DNA from: Bombyx mori | Taxonomy: Eukaryota > Arthropoda > Insecta > Lepidoptera > Bombycidae | Assembly: GCF_030269925.1 (NCBI RefSeq) | Contig: NC_085131.1 | Location: 4,478,001 to 4,542,000 of the forward strand | Direction: 5' to 3' | Length of the DNA stretch: 64,000 nt | Shown here: one piece after another, positions 21,037-32,621 of the stretch | How positions within the stretch are numbered: position 1 is the stretch's first letter | Layout: the number at the start of each line of letters is the position of its first letter | Notes under the pieces: generated by a model | What the model saw: only the letters and a program-made list of their open reading frames with translations | Told to the model about the DNA's origin: nothing | The model's database searches: none | Program-made: the position numbers and the translations under genes

Positions 21037-21633
21037 TAAGATTTAATATTTTTTTTACATTCACTAATTTCCAAAGGTTTTGAGTTGTTATTAACAATAG
21101 CACAGGACAGCTTTACAATGCAGGAATGAAAAAGTAATAAAAACAAATAGAAGGTATTTTTATCATTGGAATAAAAAAAACTAGCTTAGCGTCACGTGCT
21201 GGGCTGGTTTCAATACCTTTATATTTTACTCGGTTACATAACAAATATTTTTCCGTTCGCCTTACTTTATCGCTGCTTTTGGATTCTAGAATGTTATTCT
21301 TACAAATAAATAAATGTGATAATTTAACATTTAAAAAAAAAAACTGACAGCCCTATTAAAAATTCGAAGTGACAGAAAGTCAGACTGTCTTTCAAGGGTT
21401 GAAACGCGGCACGTTAATTAAAATGCACTTGAAATTAATGACGTAGATAATGATGTGCATTTTGTTTAGGCTGGATAGGTACATTTTGAAAGGGTTTGTT
21501 TCGAAAGGGTTGAAAGAACAGGCCTGCGGGGCTTAGGCGAATAGGATTGTTAGAGCAGAAGGCTTTGGAAAATAAAATTCTCCCGGGATACCTCTAACTA
21601 ATGAAACCCGAAAATTATTTCTAAATGAAACCC
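21037..21633. other. no supported feature
   Basis: AT-rich DNA. The last 40 bases contain GAAACCCG repeats that grade into the middle region of the following family S copy. Confidence 0.4.
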
Positions 21634-21900
21634 GCAAAATTATAATTTGCGTAATTATGGTGGTAGGACCTCTTGTGAGTCCGCGCGGGTGGGTACTACC
21701 ACCCTGCCTATTTCTGCCGTGAAGCAGTAATGCGTTTCGGTTAGAAGGGTGGGGCAGCCGTTGTAACTATACTTGAGACTTTAGAACTTGTATCTCAAGG
21801 TGGGTGGCGCATTTACGTTGTGGATGTCTATGGGCTCCAGTAACCACTTAACACCAGGTGGGCTGTGAGCTCGTCCACCCATCTAAGCAATAAAAAAATT
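21634..21900 (+). repeat. family S copy with part of the middle region
   Basis: It starts with CCCGCAAAATTATAATTTGC, the linker that joins the tRNA-like head to the body in longer copies, and runs through the body to the A tail. The head itself is missing. Confidence 0.88.
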
Positions 21901-22082
21901 AAAAAAATGACCTATTGCCAACGATTCAGAGTAATAAATAAAATATTCCGCTTAAGTGAATGTAAATATGCAGGCGTTTTTTCAATATCCGTGATGTCTA
22001 AGAATGCTCTGAAGAATTGTTCGACACCACTTGCCACCGGAACAGACAGCTCTTCTACTGCCAGGAATCATTGCGTCTGTGG

Positions 22083-22240
22083 CGGGTAGCCCTCATACAA
22101 CGCAAGATTATTGACAGGTGCCTGAATCTCGCCTACGACATTTTCAAGATAAGCTTGTATATATACAAGTTCCGAACAACAACATTCGGACCGTCGGTCT
22201 ACCGAGCAAATATCACCCGTTCGATGGAAGATCGTTTAAT
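22083..22240 (+). repeat. unclassified dispersed repeat (family Q), copy 1
   Basis: CGGGTAGCCCTCATACAACG, then GCCTGAATCTCGCCTACGAC, then CGGACCGTCGGTCTACCGAG. It recurs at 22,558, 27,262, 27,441, 27,759, 28,443 (reverse) and 46,655-47,110 (reverse, interrupted). Confidence 0.8.
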
Positions 22241-22557
22241 CATCTCCAAACTGGTGACCTGCGACGGAACAATTTCAACCTTCACACTTCATCATCAGCG
22301 CATCAAAAACTTCGGATACCACAATTCCCGCATTATCGCAGATAGAAGCAAGTCATTGACAATCGTCCCACAGCAAGCCAGCATCGCAGCTTCAACAGGA
22401 CCATCGCAGCCGACTCACCGCGCTTCCTGGTCCTACGGCACGCACCTTCACTGCCTCATCACGCCATTACAGTCCATCACAGCCCACGACCGGATCATCA
22501 ACGCTTGGGGTCAAAAATCTCCGGCGTGGCAGTTCTGCATCATCATACAACATCATG

Positions 22558-22715
22558 TAGCCATCATACAACGCAAGATTATTGACAGATGCCTGAATCT
22601 CGCTTACGACATTTTCAAGATAAGCTTGCATATATACAAGTTCCGAACAACAACATTCGGACCGTCGGTCTACCGAGCAATACCAAGCGCTCGGTGGAAG
22701 ATCTTCCTTTCGTCG
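22558..22715 (+). repeat. family Q repeat, copy 2
   Basis: Near-identical to copy 1 over about 145 bp (TACAACGCAAGATTATTGAC through CGGACCGTCGGTCTACCGAG). Confidence 0.85.
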
Positions 22716-22904
22716 TATATTCCCAAAACGTCCATCACAGTGCGTTTGAAGAGAAAAAAATGTCCCGAACAATCCAGAACACCCGTCCTCGGCGTTTCCC
22801 GAGTGCTTAATATTCGGATTCGACTGTACGTCTCAAGACAAATAGCGTCGTCAAGTCGTCGTCCTGAAGAAATTAACACTAGTTATACCGTAAACAAAAC
22901 TTAG

Positions 22905-24063
22905 CTATTTAGAGTGTTATACCTTAAAATTATATTAGTTGTTTTTTGAAGCTCTGAAAACTCGAATTTCGAATTCAGACACAAATACAAACTTCTTGGA
23001 ACATGATTTAGAACCGTTGAAGGCTTAATTTAGGCGCCATACTATATTTAAAACTTTTTAGAATCTACTTAAAGAGCGTTCACTTATTTAGAGGTTCTAT
23101 TAATTTTGATAATTATGGTATATATTGAATTATATTTGCATGGCCCTTCTAAAACCTTTAATAATGGAAGCTTACACATTACTGCATCTGGTCACACCAT
23201 AGACAATTTTATGGTAACTTCATTATGAACGACTCTGTCTATGGTTCGACAATTATCTTACTTGTAACGTTTTTACGCATATTACAAATATTTTGATGAA
23301 AATAAAATGCAAATTCTCGATTTCCTCAGAATGCTTTTGGGATGCAAAATCGGCTTACTTAGGAAAAAGGAAAAAATGTAATAGCTGTGTTTGTGTGTGT
23401 GTTTTTTTAAAATCGAATAACGATTATAATAGCTTTGGCTTTATATTGTGGGTCACATAATCTCTTCAAAATATTTAAATAGAGTGATTTGCTACATTCG
23501 CGGGAAATGTGTGAAAAACACGAAAAGTTTATCGCTATCTCTATTTCATTTTATGCCTTTCAAATGTCAAAAGAAAATAAAATTACCTAAAACTTTCTGA
23601 TTGAAATTGTGCGTAAGTTGTAAGTATTTACGAAGCTCTAATTCCTCTTTTTTTTCTAAATTTAAGCTTAGTAAGTTGCTTTAAGCATTCATTCAAATTT
23701 CTCGAACTTTTACGTGAATTGAAACCACATTAATATTTATGCAAGAACATAGTTTATTTTATGTTCGTTACAACTTAATATACATAATATAAATTTATAT
23801 TTATCGTGGGCTTGACTGAACAAAACTTGAACCCGAAAAGTTTTTCGTAATTTATTACATTTTGAAAAATGAATTTGAATTTTTATGGATAAAAAACCTA
23901 GTCAAAATGTATTAAGCAAAAAAAAAAAGAAAAAACGGTTGATGAAAACAAGAGATAGGTCCTTTCTATCTATGTCTATTTATCTATAGAAATTCAAGAT
24001 CTATGTTGTAATGCCAATTCAAATTAAACTCGTTTCTAATTAATTAATTTGTAATTAAGTTTA
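22905..24063. other. AT-rich stretch without supported gene
   Basis: Homopolymer-rich sequence with no long frame and no recognised repeat. Confidence 0.45.
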
Positions 24064-24065
24064 TA

Positions 24066-24484
24066 AGTCGTCGTGGTCTAAGCGATAAGACGTCCGGTGC
24101 ATTCGTGTTGAGCGATGCACCGGTGTTCGAATCTCAGGCGGGTACCAATTTTTGTTCAAATGTTCACGATTGACTTCCACGGTGAAGGAATAACATCGTG
24201 TATTAAAAATCAAACCCGCAAAATTACAATTTGCGCAATTACTGGTAGTAGGACCTCTTGTGAGTCCGCGCGTATAGGTACCACCACCCTGCCTATTTCT
24301 GCCGTGAAGCAGTAATGCGTTTCGGTGTGAAGGATGGGGCAGCCGTTGTAACTATACTGAGACCCTTAGAACTTATATGTCAAGGTGGGTGGCGCATTTA
24401 TGTTGTAGATGTTTATGGGCTCCAGTAACCACTTAACACCAGGTGGGCTGTGAGCTCGTCCACCCATATAGGCAATAAAAAAAG
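24066..24484 (+). repeat. long-form family S SINE with tRNA-like head
   Basis: The head carries an A-box-like TGGTCTAAGCG (24,074-24,084) and a B-box-like GTTCGAATC at about 24,125-24,133. Between them is a 9-bp perfect inverted repeat, CCGGTGCAT/ATGCACCGG (24,094-24,102 and 24,115-24,123). The linker, the standard family S body and an AATAAAAAAA tail follow. This layout is that of a Pol III-transcribed SINE. Confidence 0.83.
24074..24134 (+). promoter_or_regulatory. probable internal Pol III promoter (A and B boxes)
   Basis: TGGTCTAAGCG and GGTGTTCGAATCT sit 48 bp apart (start to start), close to tRNA-type spacing. Activity is inferred from motif and spacing. Confidence 0.6.
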
Positions 24485-24745
24485 GAAAGAATTTGCCTTC
24501 ATTAACGGGATAATTACAAATTTAATTTCATTTAATCATTAACAACGGTGCTTTGCCCGCCGCAGGTATTGCCGGCGACAATACCTACTAGGCATATTCC
24601 AGCTGCCTTCATTTTGTTTCAACTAAATTAGATTTCTTGTTATATAGCGCGCTTAACTAATCTTAATGCGTGATAATTTTAAAATTTAATGAAAGTTACA
24701 ATTATTTACATGCAGTGATGAAATGTGTAATTGTAATTAATGTAA

Positions 24746-25162
24746 TCTATATATTAATACGTGAAGCAAAAACTTTGTATCCCTTTTACGAAAATTGTGG
24801 GAACGGAGGAGTGTGAAAATTTCCACAGTTATAGAGAATATCAGGAAGAAGTGCACAATGCTAATTTTTGTTTAAATAATGCATAAAAGATACATTAAAT
24901 CAATAAAGAAAACATTACACACACTACAGACCATGTATTTGACGCACACACGCATGCATACTATTTATTGTCAAACTTTTGTTCTTGACATCTGTTGTCA
25001 AATTGAGAATAGATTAAATATTGTTTGTCTTTGTTAATATTTTTTATAGTGTAGTCTTGGCGAAATTTGTAATTATAAAAGTATAAAATACAATTATAAT
25101 AGTGTACAAACTTACAATTCCAATTAATTATAGTCGAATTTCGACTACTGCGGGACCTCTAG
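24746..25162 (+). mobile_element. non-autonomous Helitron, group 2
   Basis: TCTATATATTAATACGTGAA start, AGTCGAATTTCGACT hairpin, CTAG end, and A/T insertion site. Confidence 0.88.
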
Positions 25163-25848
25163 TTATAATTATTTCATCTATGAAATAATTGTAATTCCTA
25201 ATTGCAATCGAAGGTAGGTCAGCAATTGAAAGACACATTGAAACCAGATATTTTACCATAACTTTAATCTGTTCTCACATTAGATTGGTATATGATTTAA
25301 ATCTGTCTATTCATAATATGTTAAGTAACATACTATTATCCGTTCATTTAGGAACGTTGATTGATAAAGACTTAATCGATTTTGATGAATTTATAAGCTT
25401 GGATCGATGTTTATGTTTCATTAAAATCGATTGAACAATAAAAATAAATATTTTTAAGTTAGGCAGTTAATCAGGTATTCTCATTTTTATTTTTAAATCC
25501 GTATACAAATTCGTATTACGGTTAAATCAATCCGCATCTATTTATCAAATGTAACGGTGTTAAAGGGTATCGAGAATCCGGTATTGGACTGAATAAGCGG
25601 TTATTTATGCCTCCCCAACAACCCAATAAATGGCTTTAGTGTGGGTACTAAAGTCGAGAAACGAATGTGTTTATGTTCTTCAAGAAGTCGTAGAACGAGT
25701 ACCAAAGCAGACGTGAGGCTTTGGCTGTAGCACTCGATATCATAAAAACAAATAGTATCATCTAATCAATAAAAAAACATGTTTGAATGGTAAGACGTTC
25801 TATCTCATGACAAAATAAATACATGGGTATGTTCATTTTGTCACTGAC
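25163..25848. other. AT-rich stretch without supported gene
   Basis: Nothing recognised. Confidence 0.4.
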
Positions 25849-25965
25849 TTTTTTTTATTGCCCTTGTAGGCAGATGAGCATACGGCCCACCTGATGGCGA
25901 GTGGTTACCGTCGCCCATGGACATAAGCAATACCAGGGACAGAGCCAAGCCACTGCCTGATATAG
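25849..25965 (-). repeat. family L LINE tail, reverse
   Basis: Reverse of ...GGCTTGGCTCTGTCCCTGGT ... CATCTGCCTACAAGGGCAAT with an A tail (T-run here). Only the 3' UTR-proximal part is present. Confidence 0.78.
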
Positions 25966-27261
25966 ATATCCTGACAACACACCAAGAATCTTATCATATC
26001 TAAAATTTAACCATAAATTTTTTAATTAAAATAATAAAAATTTAAAACCATTAAATTTATTATTTTTAAAATAAAGTATCAAATCTGTTTGACAGCTCTT
26101 CTAGCGTTACTAAGTAGGCTGGGGACGAGCAGACGAAAAGGATTTTATGATTAAGCCGAACCCTCTTATTATCGTCGCCTTAACTAATGTCTTTGTCTTA
26201 TACCGTTGATTGTAGCTTGAAACCCGTATTTTTAGGTCTCTAATGAGCTCCGACGACTATGAGTTTTTGTATTTTTCTTTCGCGAAACAACAACGGCTTA
26301 GCACGAACAACCATTAGTCCAGTGATCATTGCAGTTGAGTTTTCTTGCTGAATAGCGGTAAAAACAAAATGGGATTCTTTGGTTTTATTACGATGGTGTG
26401 TTTAATTGTTGATAAGAGAAAATGATATTTTTTTTTCGTTATTAAAATATGTAATTCAGACCGGCTTAGCAAGTAATGGAGCTTTAAAGTCGCAACCTCA
26501 TGACTCAAATACACATTGAGACTTCGATCTTCTTCTCAATATCGTCTTCTCAATAAAATTTGTATGGTGGTATGTTGTCCTACTCTTCATACCGACGATA
26601 AAATGTTGCCAGAGCAACGCAGTACGAAAATTGTTCAGTAGTAGTAGTAGCAGTTTTATTTTTCCAGCTGGAAAAGCAAAGGTGTCATACCATACAGCCT
26701 AATATTTTATATATGAAAAATGATATTATGAAATAAAATGAAGTTGATTAATATGAAACATGGCATGAAATGGAATGAAATGGTAGTCATTTACTGAGAC
26801 TATTTCAGTGGACTTTTTGGAGGATCCCGAGAAGTTACGCTCAGCAGCTTTGTTTCATTTTCCCACATTTGTGCACTTTCACAGATACTCAAAATTGTTC
26901 ATTTCAATCTTGAAATTCAATTTCAACTCAAAGCCACAGTCAAATAAATTTCACCTGTCAATACCGAATGACAAGTTAGTGACTGATAGTGTGGTGTACT
27001 GAATGATTGACCCCACTTGACTATAACTAGTCTGTATCGATTCTTAAATCTGAGTGAGACGCTTTTCTCTGAACTAGCTAGAGATCGCAAATTAGATTCG
27101 TTTAAATATAGGCCAAACATACGACAGCGGTGGGGTGTTTTTGCAGACTTCTTCAGACGCGGTGAGGGTTAAGAAGAGGGTACGTTGGAGTTGAACCATG
27201 TAAATCCTGTTACTCAACTGCTGCTTTAGCACCTCCCCGGAGACGAAAACGTCTCCAATAT
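25966..27261. other. mostly unassigned; contains a dispersed repeat at 26,640-26,760
   Basis: At 26,640-26,760, TAGTAGTAG and then TTTTATTTTTCCAGCTGGAA, then CATACCATACAGCCTAATAT recur at 63,640-63,760 with scattered changes. No gene is supported in the rest. Confidence 0.5.
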
Positions 27262-27492
27262 GTTGCGGTAGCCATCATAGAACACAAAATATTTGACATG
27301 CCTGAATCTCGCTTACGACATTTTCAAGATAAGCTTGCATATATACAAGTGCCGAACAACAACATTTGGACCGTCGGTCTACCGAGCAATATCACCCGCT
27401 CGGTGGAAGATCTTCTCTCCGTCATTAAGCCTTACAAACTGGACCGTCGGTCTACCGAGCAAATATCACCCGCTCGGTGGAAGATCTTCCCT
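27262..27492 (+). repeat. family Q repeat, full unit plus partial second unit
   Basis: The first unit runs 27,262-27,425 and a partial unit (GGACCGTCGGTCTACCGAGC onward) runs 27,441-27,492. The short frames reading MPESRLRHFQDKLAYIQ lie here. Confidence 0.78.
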
Positions 27493-27504
27493 TTATCGTA
27501 TATC

Positions 27505-27760
27505 TCTCCAAACTGGTGGTAGGACCTTTTGTGAGTCCGCGCGGGTGGGTACCATCGCCCTACCTATTTCTGCCGTGAAGCAGTAATGCGTTTCGGTTTG
27601 AAGGGTGGGGCAGCCGTCGTTACTATACTTGAGACCTTAGAACTTGTATCTCAAGGTGGGTGCCGCATTTACGTTGTGGATGTCTATGGGCTCCAGTAAC
27701 CACTTAACATCAGGTGGGCTGTGAGCTCATCCACCCATCTAAGCAATAAAAAAAAAAAAA
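27505..27760 (+). repeat. family S copy between family Q units
   Basis: Complete short form from TGGTGGTAGGACCTTTTGTG to the A tail; a further family Q piece follows directly. Confidence 0.88.
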
Positions 27761-27845
27761 ACATATACAAGTTTCGCACAATAACATTCGGATCGTCGGT
27801 CTACCGAGCAATTTCATAAGCTCGATGCAAGATCTTCCAAATCGT
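27759..27845 (+). repeat. family Q repeat, partial
   Basis: CATATACAAGTTTCGCACAA and CGGATCGTCGGTCTACCGAG, more diverged than the other copies. Confidence 0.65.
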
Positions 27846-28442
27846 GTTATTTCCAAAAAAAAACCCGGATTCAGGCGAAATGTTTCCCGCATTGTGCATC
27901 TGTTTCCACTTTACGATAAAAGGTATCTTTTAATGCTTTTTACATTGAATCCATTGCATTTAAATTTAGCTGGTACGCGGTCTCCGGGGATTGCGACGGA
28001 CGGCTGTCAACCATCACGCTAACAATTGTTAAAAATAGGATCCGAATCATGGTTCTGTTTGCTTTAGGCTACAGTTGATTTAAGCTGCTTCATGAAGACT
28101 TGTAACCCGCCAAGTATTCTGTGAGTAACTCATACAAAAATAGGCAAAGCCAAAACTGCTCCAATACCGCTTTTCCGTCGATTTTTGTCAACCGATTTTC
28201 TTTTTTTATATATTTTCTTTCTTTATGGTGCTGCAGTGAATATACCCAGCAACGCAAACATCTCTGGAAAATTGAAGTCGTGATATCGAAGTCTTAAATA
28301 AATTATTGCAGAATGACAACTACTCTACTCTATCCTACTCTTCAAACCGAAAAGCATGATTGCTTGTTTGGTAAAAAAACGGGATAGTATAACAATTTTT
28401 TTTGTATGTAATTCAATTTTGGGGATGCTTAACGACGGAGGG
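27846..28442. other. no supported feature
   Basis: Mixed sequence; no frame or repeat recognised. Confidence 0.4.
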
Positions 28443-28602
28443 GAAGATCTTCCACCGAGCGGGTGATATTGCTCGGTAGACCGACGGTCCGAATGTTGTT
28501 GTTCGGAACTCGTATATATGCGCTTTATCTTGAAAATGGCGTAAGCGAGATTCAGGCATCAGTCAATTATCTTGCGTTCTATGATGGCTACCCGCCACAT
28601 CT
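28443..28602 (-). repeat. family Q repeat, reverse
   Basis: GAAGATCTTCCACCGAGCGG through GCGAGATTCAGGCATCAGTC to GATGGCTACCCGCCAC is the reverse of the copies at 22,083 and 22,558. Confidence 0.82.
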
Positions 28603-28653
28603 ATCAATACCTACTGAAATCGCTCTGTTAAATTATAAGTTATAATTAAATTA

Positions 28654-28669
28654 TTATTATAAGTTTTAT
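28654..28669. repeat. 16-bp direct repeat, left
   Basis: Perfect match to 29,074-29,089. Confidence 0.9.
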
Positions 28670-29073
28670 AATACGTGAAGCAAAAACTTTGTATCCCTTT
28701 TTACGAAAATTGCGCGGACGGAGGAGTATGAAATTTTCCACACTTATAGAGAATATAGAGAAGAAGTGCACAATGCTAATATTTCTTTAAAATAATGCAT
28801 AAAAAATACATTAAATCAATAAAGAAAACATTACACACACTACATACCATGTATTTGACGCACACACGCATGCATACTATTTATTGTCAAACTTTTGTTC
28901 TTGACGTCTGTTGTCAAATTGAGATTAAATATTGTTTGTCTTTGTTAATATTTTTTATAGTGTAGTCTTGGCGAAATTTGTGATTATAGAAGTATAAATT
29001 ACAATCATAATAGTGTACAAACATACAATTCCAATTAATTATAGTCGAATTTCGACTACTGCGGGACCTCTAG
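28670..29073 (+). mobile_element. Helitron group 2 copy, 5' tip missing, flanked by direct repeat
   Basis: It starts at ATACGTGAAGC, lacking the usual TCTATATATTA, and ends with the family hairpin and CTAG. TTATTATAAGTTTTAT occurs immediately before (28,654-28,669) and immediately after (29,074-29,089). Such a duplication is not expected for a rolling-circle element. Confidence 0.82.
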
Positions 29074-29089
29074 TTATTATAAGTTTTAT
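29074..29089. repeat. 16-bp direct repeat, right
   Basis: Perfect match to 28,654-28,669. Confidence 0.9.
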
Positions 29090-31435
29090 TATAAGGTTTA
29101 CGTAATTTTGATATCATTAAAATGTGATTTAATTTGCGTCTAGTTTGATTGATCGACGATTTATAATGTAATTACGGTTTGATAGATTGATCTTCAGATC
29201 AAATTTTAGGTAGTGACGATTTTTTAGAAAAGATTTTAGGTTTTTTTTTTATCTCAAAATAGTAGGTTATTCAATGACCAAATAAAATTTGTTCTCTTTG
29301 TTATTAGATATTTTAAAAAAAATCGTAGCTACGTGATATTCGGTACATAATCAAAGGACAATTACATTCATTCACAACAGAAGAAAATTACATGTACTTA
29401 GTTACAAGTGATGTTTAAGATGCTAATTATCGACGAATTAATTGGGTTGGAGTAACAGTAACTCTTTAAAAAGATTTTTCTTTAGAAGATTGATGACGCA
29501 TATCTTCCAGGTCTTATAATATCATTACCATTAAATACCATTCAGCAAACATGTATAGTGTTCAGGAAAATAAACAGTTACCTGGGAAGCCGGTATAACA
29601 ATTGCCAACCAGACTCGGATAAGTCCATTGTTACGTTAGCAGTATATTCTTTTCTAAATGGCATAGAAGTTTGCACCCTCATTGAAACAATGTTTAAACG
29701 TGTACTGGCTTCGAGATATGGAACAATGCTGAAGGTATCACATACAAGTAAATTACGTAGCAAAATCTTTTAGCAGAGAATAAACAAAGATATTCTGTCT
29801 TTATATAATGGGAAAACGTGCGGTATTCTTAGACGTTTATATCAGAATCGATGTGTACGGTAGATTGGGAGGAATCGGGACGCTTCCCAATTCCAACACA
29901 AATTTTCATAGGTTTTTTTAGGGTAATACCAATAAAACTGAGATTAAAACGCATTATTATACATAGTTCATTTAAAAATATACACAAAAACTTAAAAAAC
30001 TGGCTTGACCAGATCCACCTTGGCTTTTGGGGTGAATCGGGTCACGTATCGGGGCAATAGAATTTTTTGATAGGGGTGGCACTGTTTAGTTGTTAGACAG
30101 GTACTTACCTTTAGATATTAGGCAATATTTAGAAAACTCTGATGACTAAATTAAATTATTTAATTTAACACACAAAATAAAAGTTATTTTCAATTCAACA
30201 AATTTAAATCTCACAAAAGCATTGTGGCAACCCAGATTTGTCCCTATTCTACCCATAGTCTCTATTCCCCCCAAGCTACGGTATATCTAGACTTCAACAA
30301 TTTCTCTATTTAAGACAAGCATCAAAGACAAATATACATTGGCTAAAGATTTTCATACTTGATTGTCCATAAATAAAATTTAGCGATGCGTTGGACAGGT
30401 GATTAGAAAAGTTGAAGGACCACTGATTAGAGAAAGTTATCTACAAAAATAGTATAAAGTATTATGGAACATCATGGACTGGACACGGATTGAACCAACT
30501 CACTAAATTTGAAAGAATGATCTTTGTTTCGAATATTTTGCCAATCTAGTAATAACTGAACTTAATGTGTATACAATAACTACAATTAGATTTGAATATT
30601 TTTTAGAATCGACCAAATAATCTGAACCAAAAATTATATTTTTCATTTATGTTTCCCATTCTATCCCAACAACTGCTATCAAATTGCTACAGGCAGTTTT
30701 AAGTTACAAGGCTGGCAACACAATGCGTCGGCATTCCGCAATTACAAATGAATGTGACCAGATTAACAGTGCTAATTGAATTAAATAATAAATCGAACAC
30801 AAACATACTATGCAAGTAATAAAGTTAATTTAAAGGGATTATTTACGTAAAGTAAACTATTTACGTAAAGTAAATAATCCGTTGTGAACTTATAGCGTCA
30901 ATACTGATTTGACAGATAAAATGAGTTACCTTAGGTTGTACTGTTACAAACGCTTGTTTCGATGTATTCAAATTGAGTGAGTTCCCAAGCTCACGGGCAT
31001 TAATAGGGTAATATCGTTCATTAAAGAATTTTATTGCACAGTATCAACAAAGATACTTCCAATCCAAATTTTAAAATAATGGAAATACCTGAGAGGCCTA
31101 CACCTAATTTCGTTAAGTAGGGCATTAAAACAATACCACTGCGCTGGAAGATATGCATCAATACGCATATTTTGGTTAATAACAAAAAAAAATTAACTTT
31201 CTGTATGCTAAGGGCCTGACGACCTAAAGAGACCTGATGGGATTGACGTCAAGAAGGCGGCTGGTTGTAAAACTCATGCCAAATCTCTATGTGGCATGAT
31301 AAGAAAAAATACTGCGCCAATCCCACATATAGTGGAATAAGAGAAAAAAGAAGAAGAAATGATGGCCGATTGATATATCAGATGTATCAGTTGCTATTTG
31401 CACGAGTTATAGACTATAAGCAAAGCAACAGCTTT
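29090..31435. other. long AT-rich stretch without supported gene
   Basis: Frames of 60-72 codons occur but show no domain. A palindromic patch lies at 30,836-30,880. This is the longest run here with no assignable repeat, so it may be ordinary intergenic or intronic DNA. Confidence 0.45.
30836..30880. repeat. inverted repeat, 11-bp arms
   Basis: GGATTATTTAC at 30,836 and GTAAATAATCC at 30,870 pair; the loop repeats TTTACGTAAAGTAAA. Confidence 0.75.
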
Positions 31436-31439
31436 AACC

Positions 31440-31632
31440 CACAGTCACAGCCTACTGAGTTTCTCGCCGGATCTTCTCAGTGGGTCGCGTTTCCGATCCG
31501 GTGGTAGATTCTGCGAAGCACTGTTCTTGCTAGGGTCAGCGTTAGCATCACTCTGGTTTGAGCCCCGTGAGCTTACCTACTAATTAAGGTTACCCTGAAA
31601 TAGCCTCTCAAGGCTTAGGTAGGAAAAAAAAA
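31440..31632 (+). repeat. family M repeat
   Basis: CTGAGTTTCTCGCCGGATCT, then GGTGGTAGATTCTGCGAAGC, then AGCCTCTCAAGGCTTAGGTA and an A tail. Confidence 0.82.
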
Positions 31633-32164
31633 GCAACAGAACATCCACTGCGAAGAGACGCATTACATTAAATTCAAAACGTGGATTGAAGTGCTTAGGA
31701 TAATCTCGCAGATCACCCAAGACTTGATTAACAAAACGAGTACAAATATTCTCATTAGCATGGCTTTGTGTCAGTACATTCAGTATCCACGATACCGCTT
31801 CGAGTAAGGTTAACGAACCTCCGCTTCTAATCTACAGATCTGTAAAGTAATCGGTTCTCTATTAGCTGGAATTTGTGAGTAGTACTGAGATACAAAACGT
31901 TTTGTCGTTAGAAGATCTTATCTAATAACAAAGGGCTTTAGGTGCATACGATATCCATGTAATACCATGGCTTACACAGCGGCTCCCAAGCCCAAGTAAC
32001 TCTTATTTATTTAGAATTATGATTCACAGGCGGACTTAATTCGGGATCATTGTCTACCAGTCAACCAAGGCTGCAGTCATAATAGCTGTATTTGATAAAC
32101 AACTTGAGAACACATTCACTCACACATATCTATACTCAAAAATACATACGTAATATACATAGTC
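31633..32164. other. no supported feature
   Basis: Mixed sequence, no frame or repeat recognised. Confidence 0.4.
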
Positions 32165-32355
32165 TTTTTTTTCCTTACCAATGCTGATAGTCTTAGGAGG
32201 CTATATCAGCTTCGCCCTAACATGTAGGTGAGCTCACGGGGCTCAAGCCGGAGTGTTGCTAACACTGGCCTTAGCAAGAGCAGTGCTTCGTAGAATCTAC
32301 GACCGGATCGGAAACGCGACACATTGAGAAGATCCGGCGAGAAACTCAGTGGGCA
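32165..32355 (-). repeat. family M repeat, reverse
   Basis: It opens with a T-run and reads in reverse the same landmarks as 31,440-31,632; it meets a forward copy at 32,402. Confidence 0.8.
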
Positions 32356-32401
32356 AGAGCTAATACATAATCACTACACATGCATAGTTCGAACTCGGCA
32401 A

Positions 32402-32621
32402 AGAGTTTCTCGCCGGATCTTTTCAGAGGGTCGCGATTCCGATCTGGTAGTAGAGGCATTTGCGAAGCAGCTGCTCTTAAGTTGTTAGGTCTCCTTTGGA
32501 GGCGCTCAGGTAGCTGTTAGCAAAACCAAACCCTCTTGGCTGAGCCCTTGCTCGCCCACCCGTCCTGGTTAAACAGGAAAGGCCTACGGACCACCAGTAA
32601 TCCTTCAATTATAAAAAAAAA
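32402..32621 (+). repeat. family M-related repeat, subtype 2
   Basis: The first 35 bases match family M (GTTTCTCGCCGGATCTTTTC). It then follows a different course (AGCAGCTGCTCTTAAGTTGT, CCTTTGGAGGCGCTCAGGTA) to AATCCTTCAATTATAAAAAA. The same subtype recurs at 33,836. Confidence 0.75.

Larger units (their letters stand above)
22017..22904 (+). other. 295-codon open frame spanning two family Q repeats; no known protein
   Basis: The frame contains the peptide DRCLNLAYDIFKIS twice (about residues 34 and 191) because the repeat lies in the same phase twice, 468 bp apart. A second frame over the same repeats gives MPESRLRHFQDKL, which is also open in other copies. No enzyme motif, signal peptide or convincing domain is visible. 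The frame may be a remnant of an uncharacterised element's coding region or simply a long chance frame in GC-richer repeat DNA. I cannot choose from sequence alone. Confidence 0.4.

Noticed and set aside
22017..22904. 295-codon frame as a host protein-coding gene
   Set aside because: It spans two copies of a dispersed repeat, shows no recognisable domain, and an alternative frame is equally open. Kept only as a repeat-derived frame.
24066..24140. Functional tRNA gene
   Set aside because: The middle holds a 9-bp stem with a long loop instead of a normal anticodon arm, and the unit continues into SINE sequence with an A tail.
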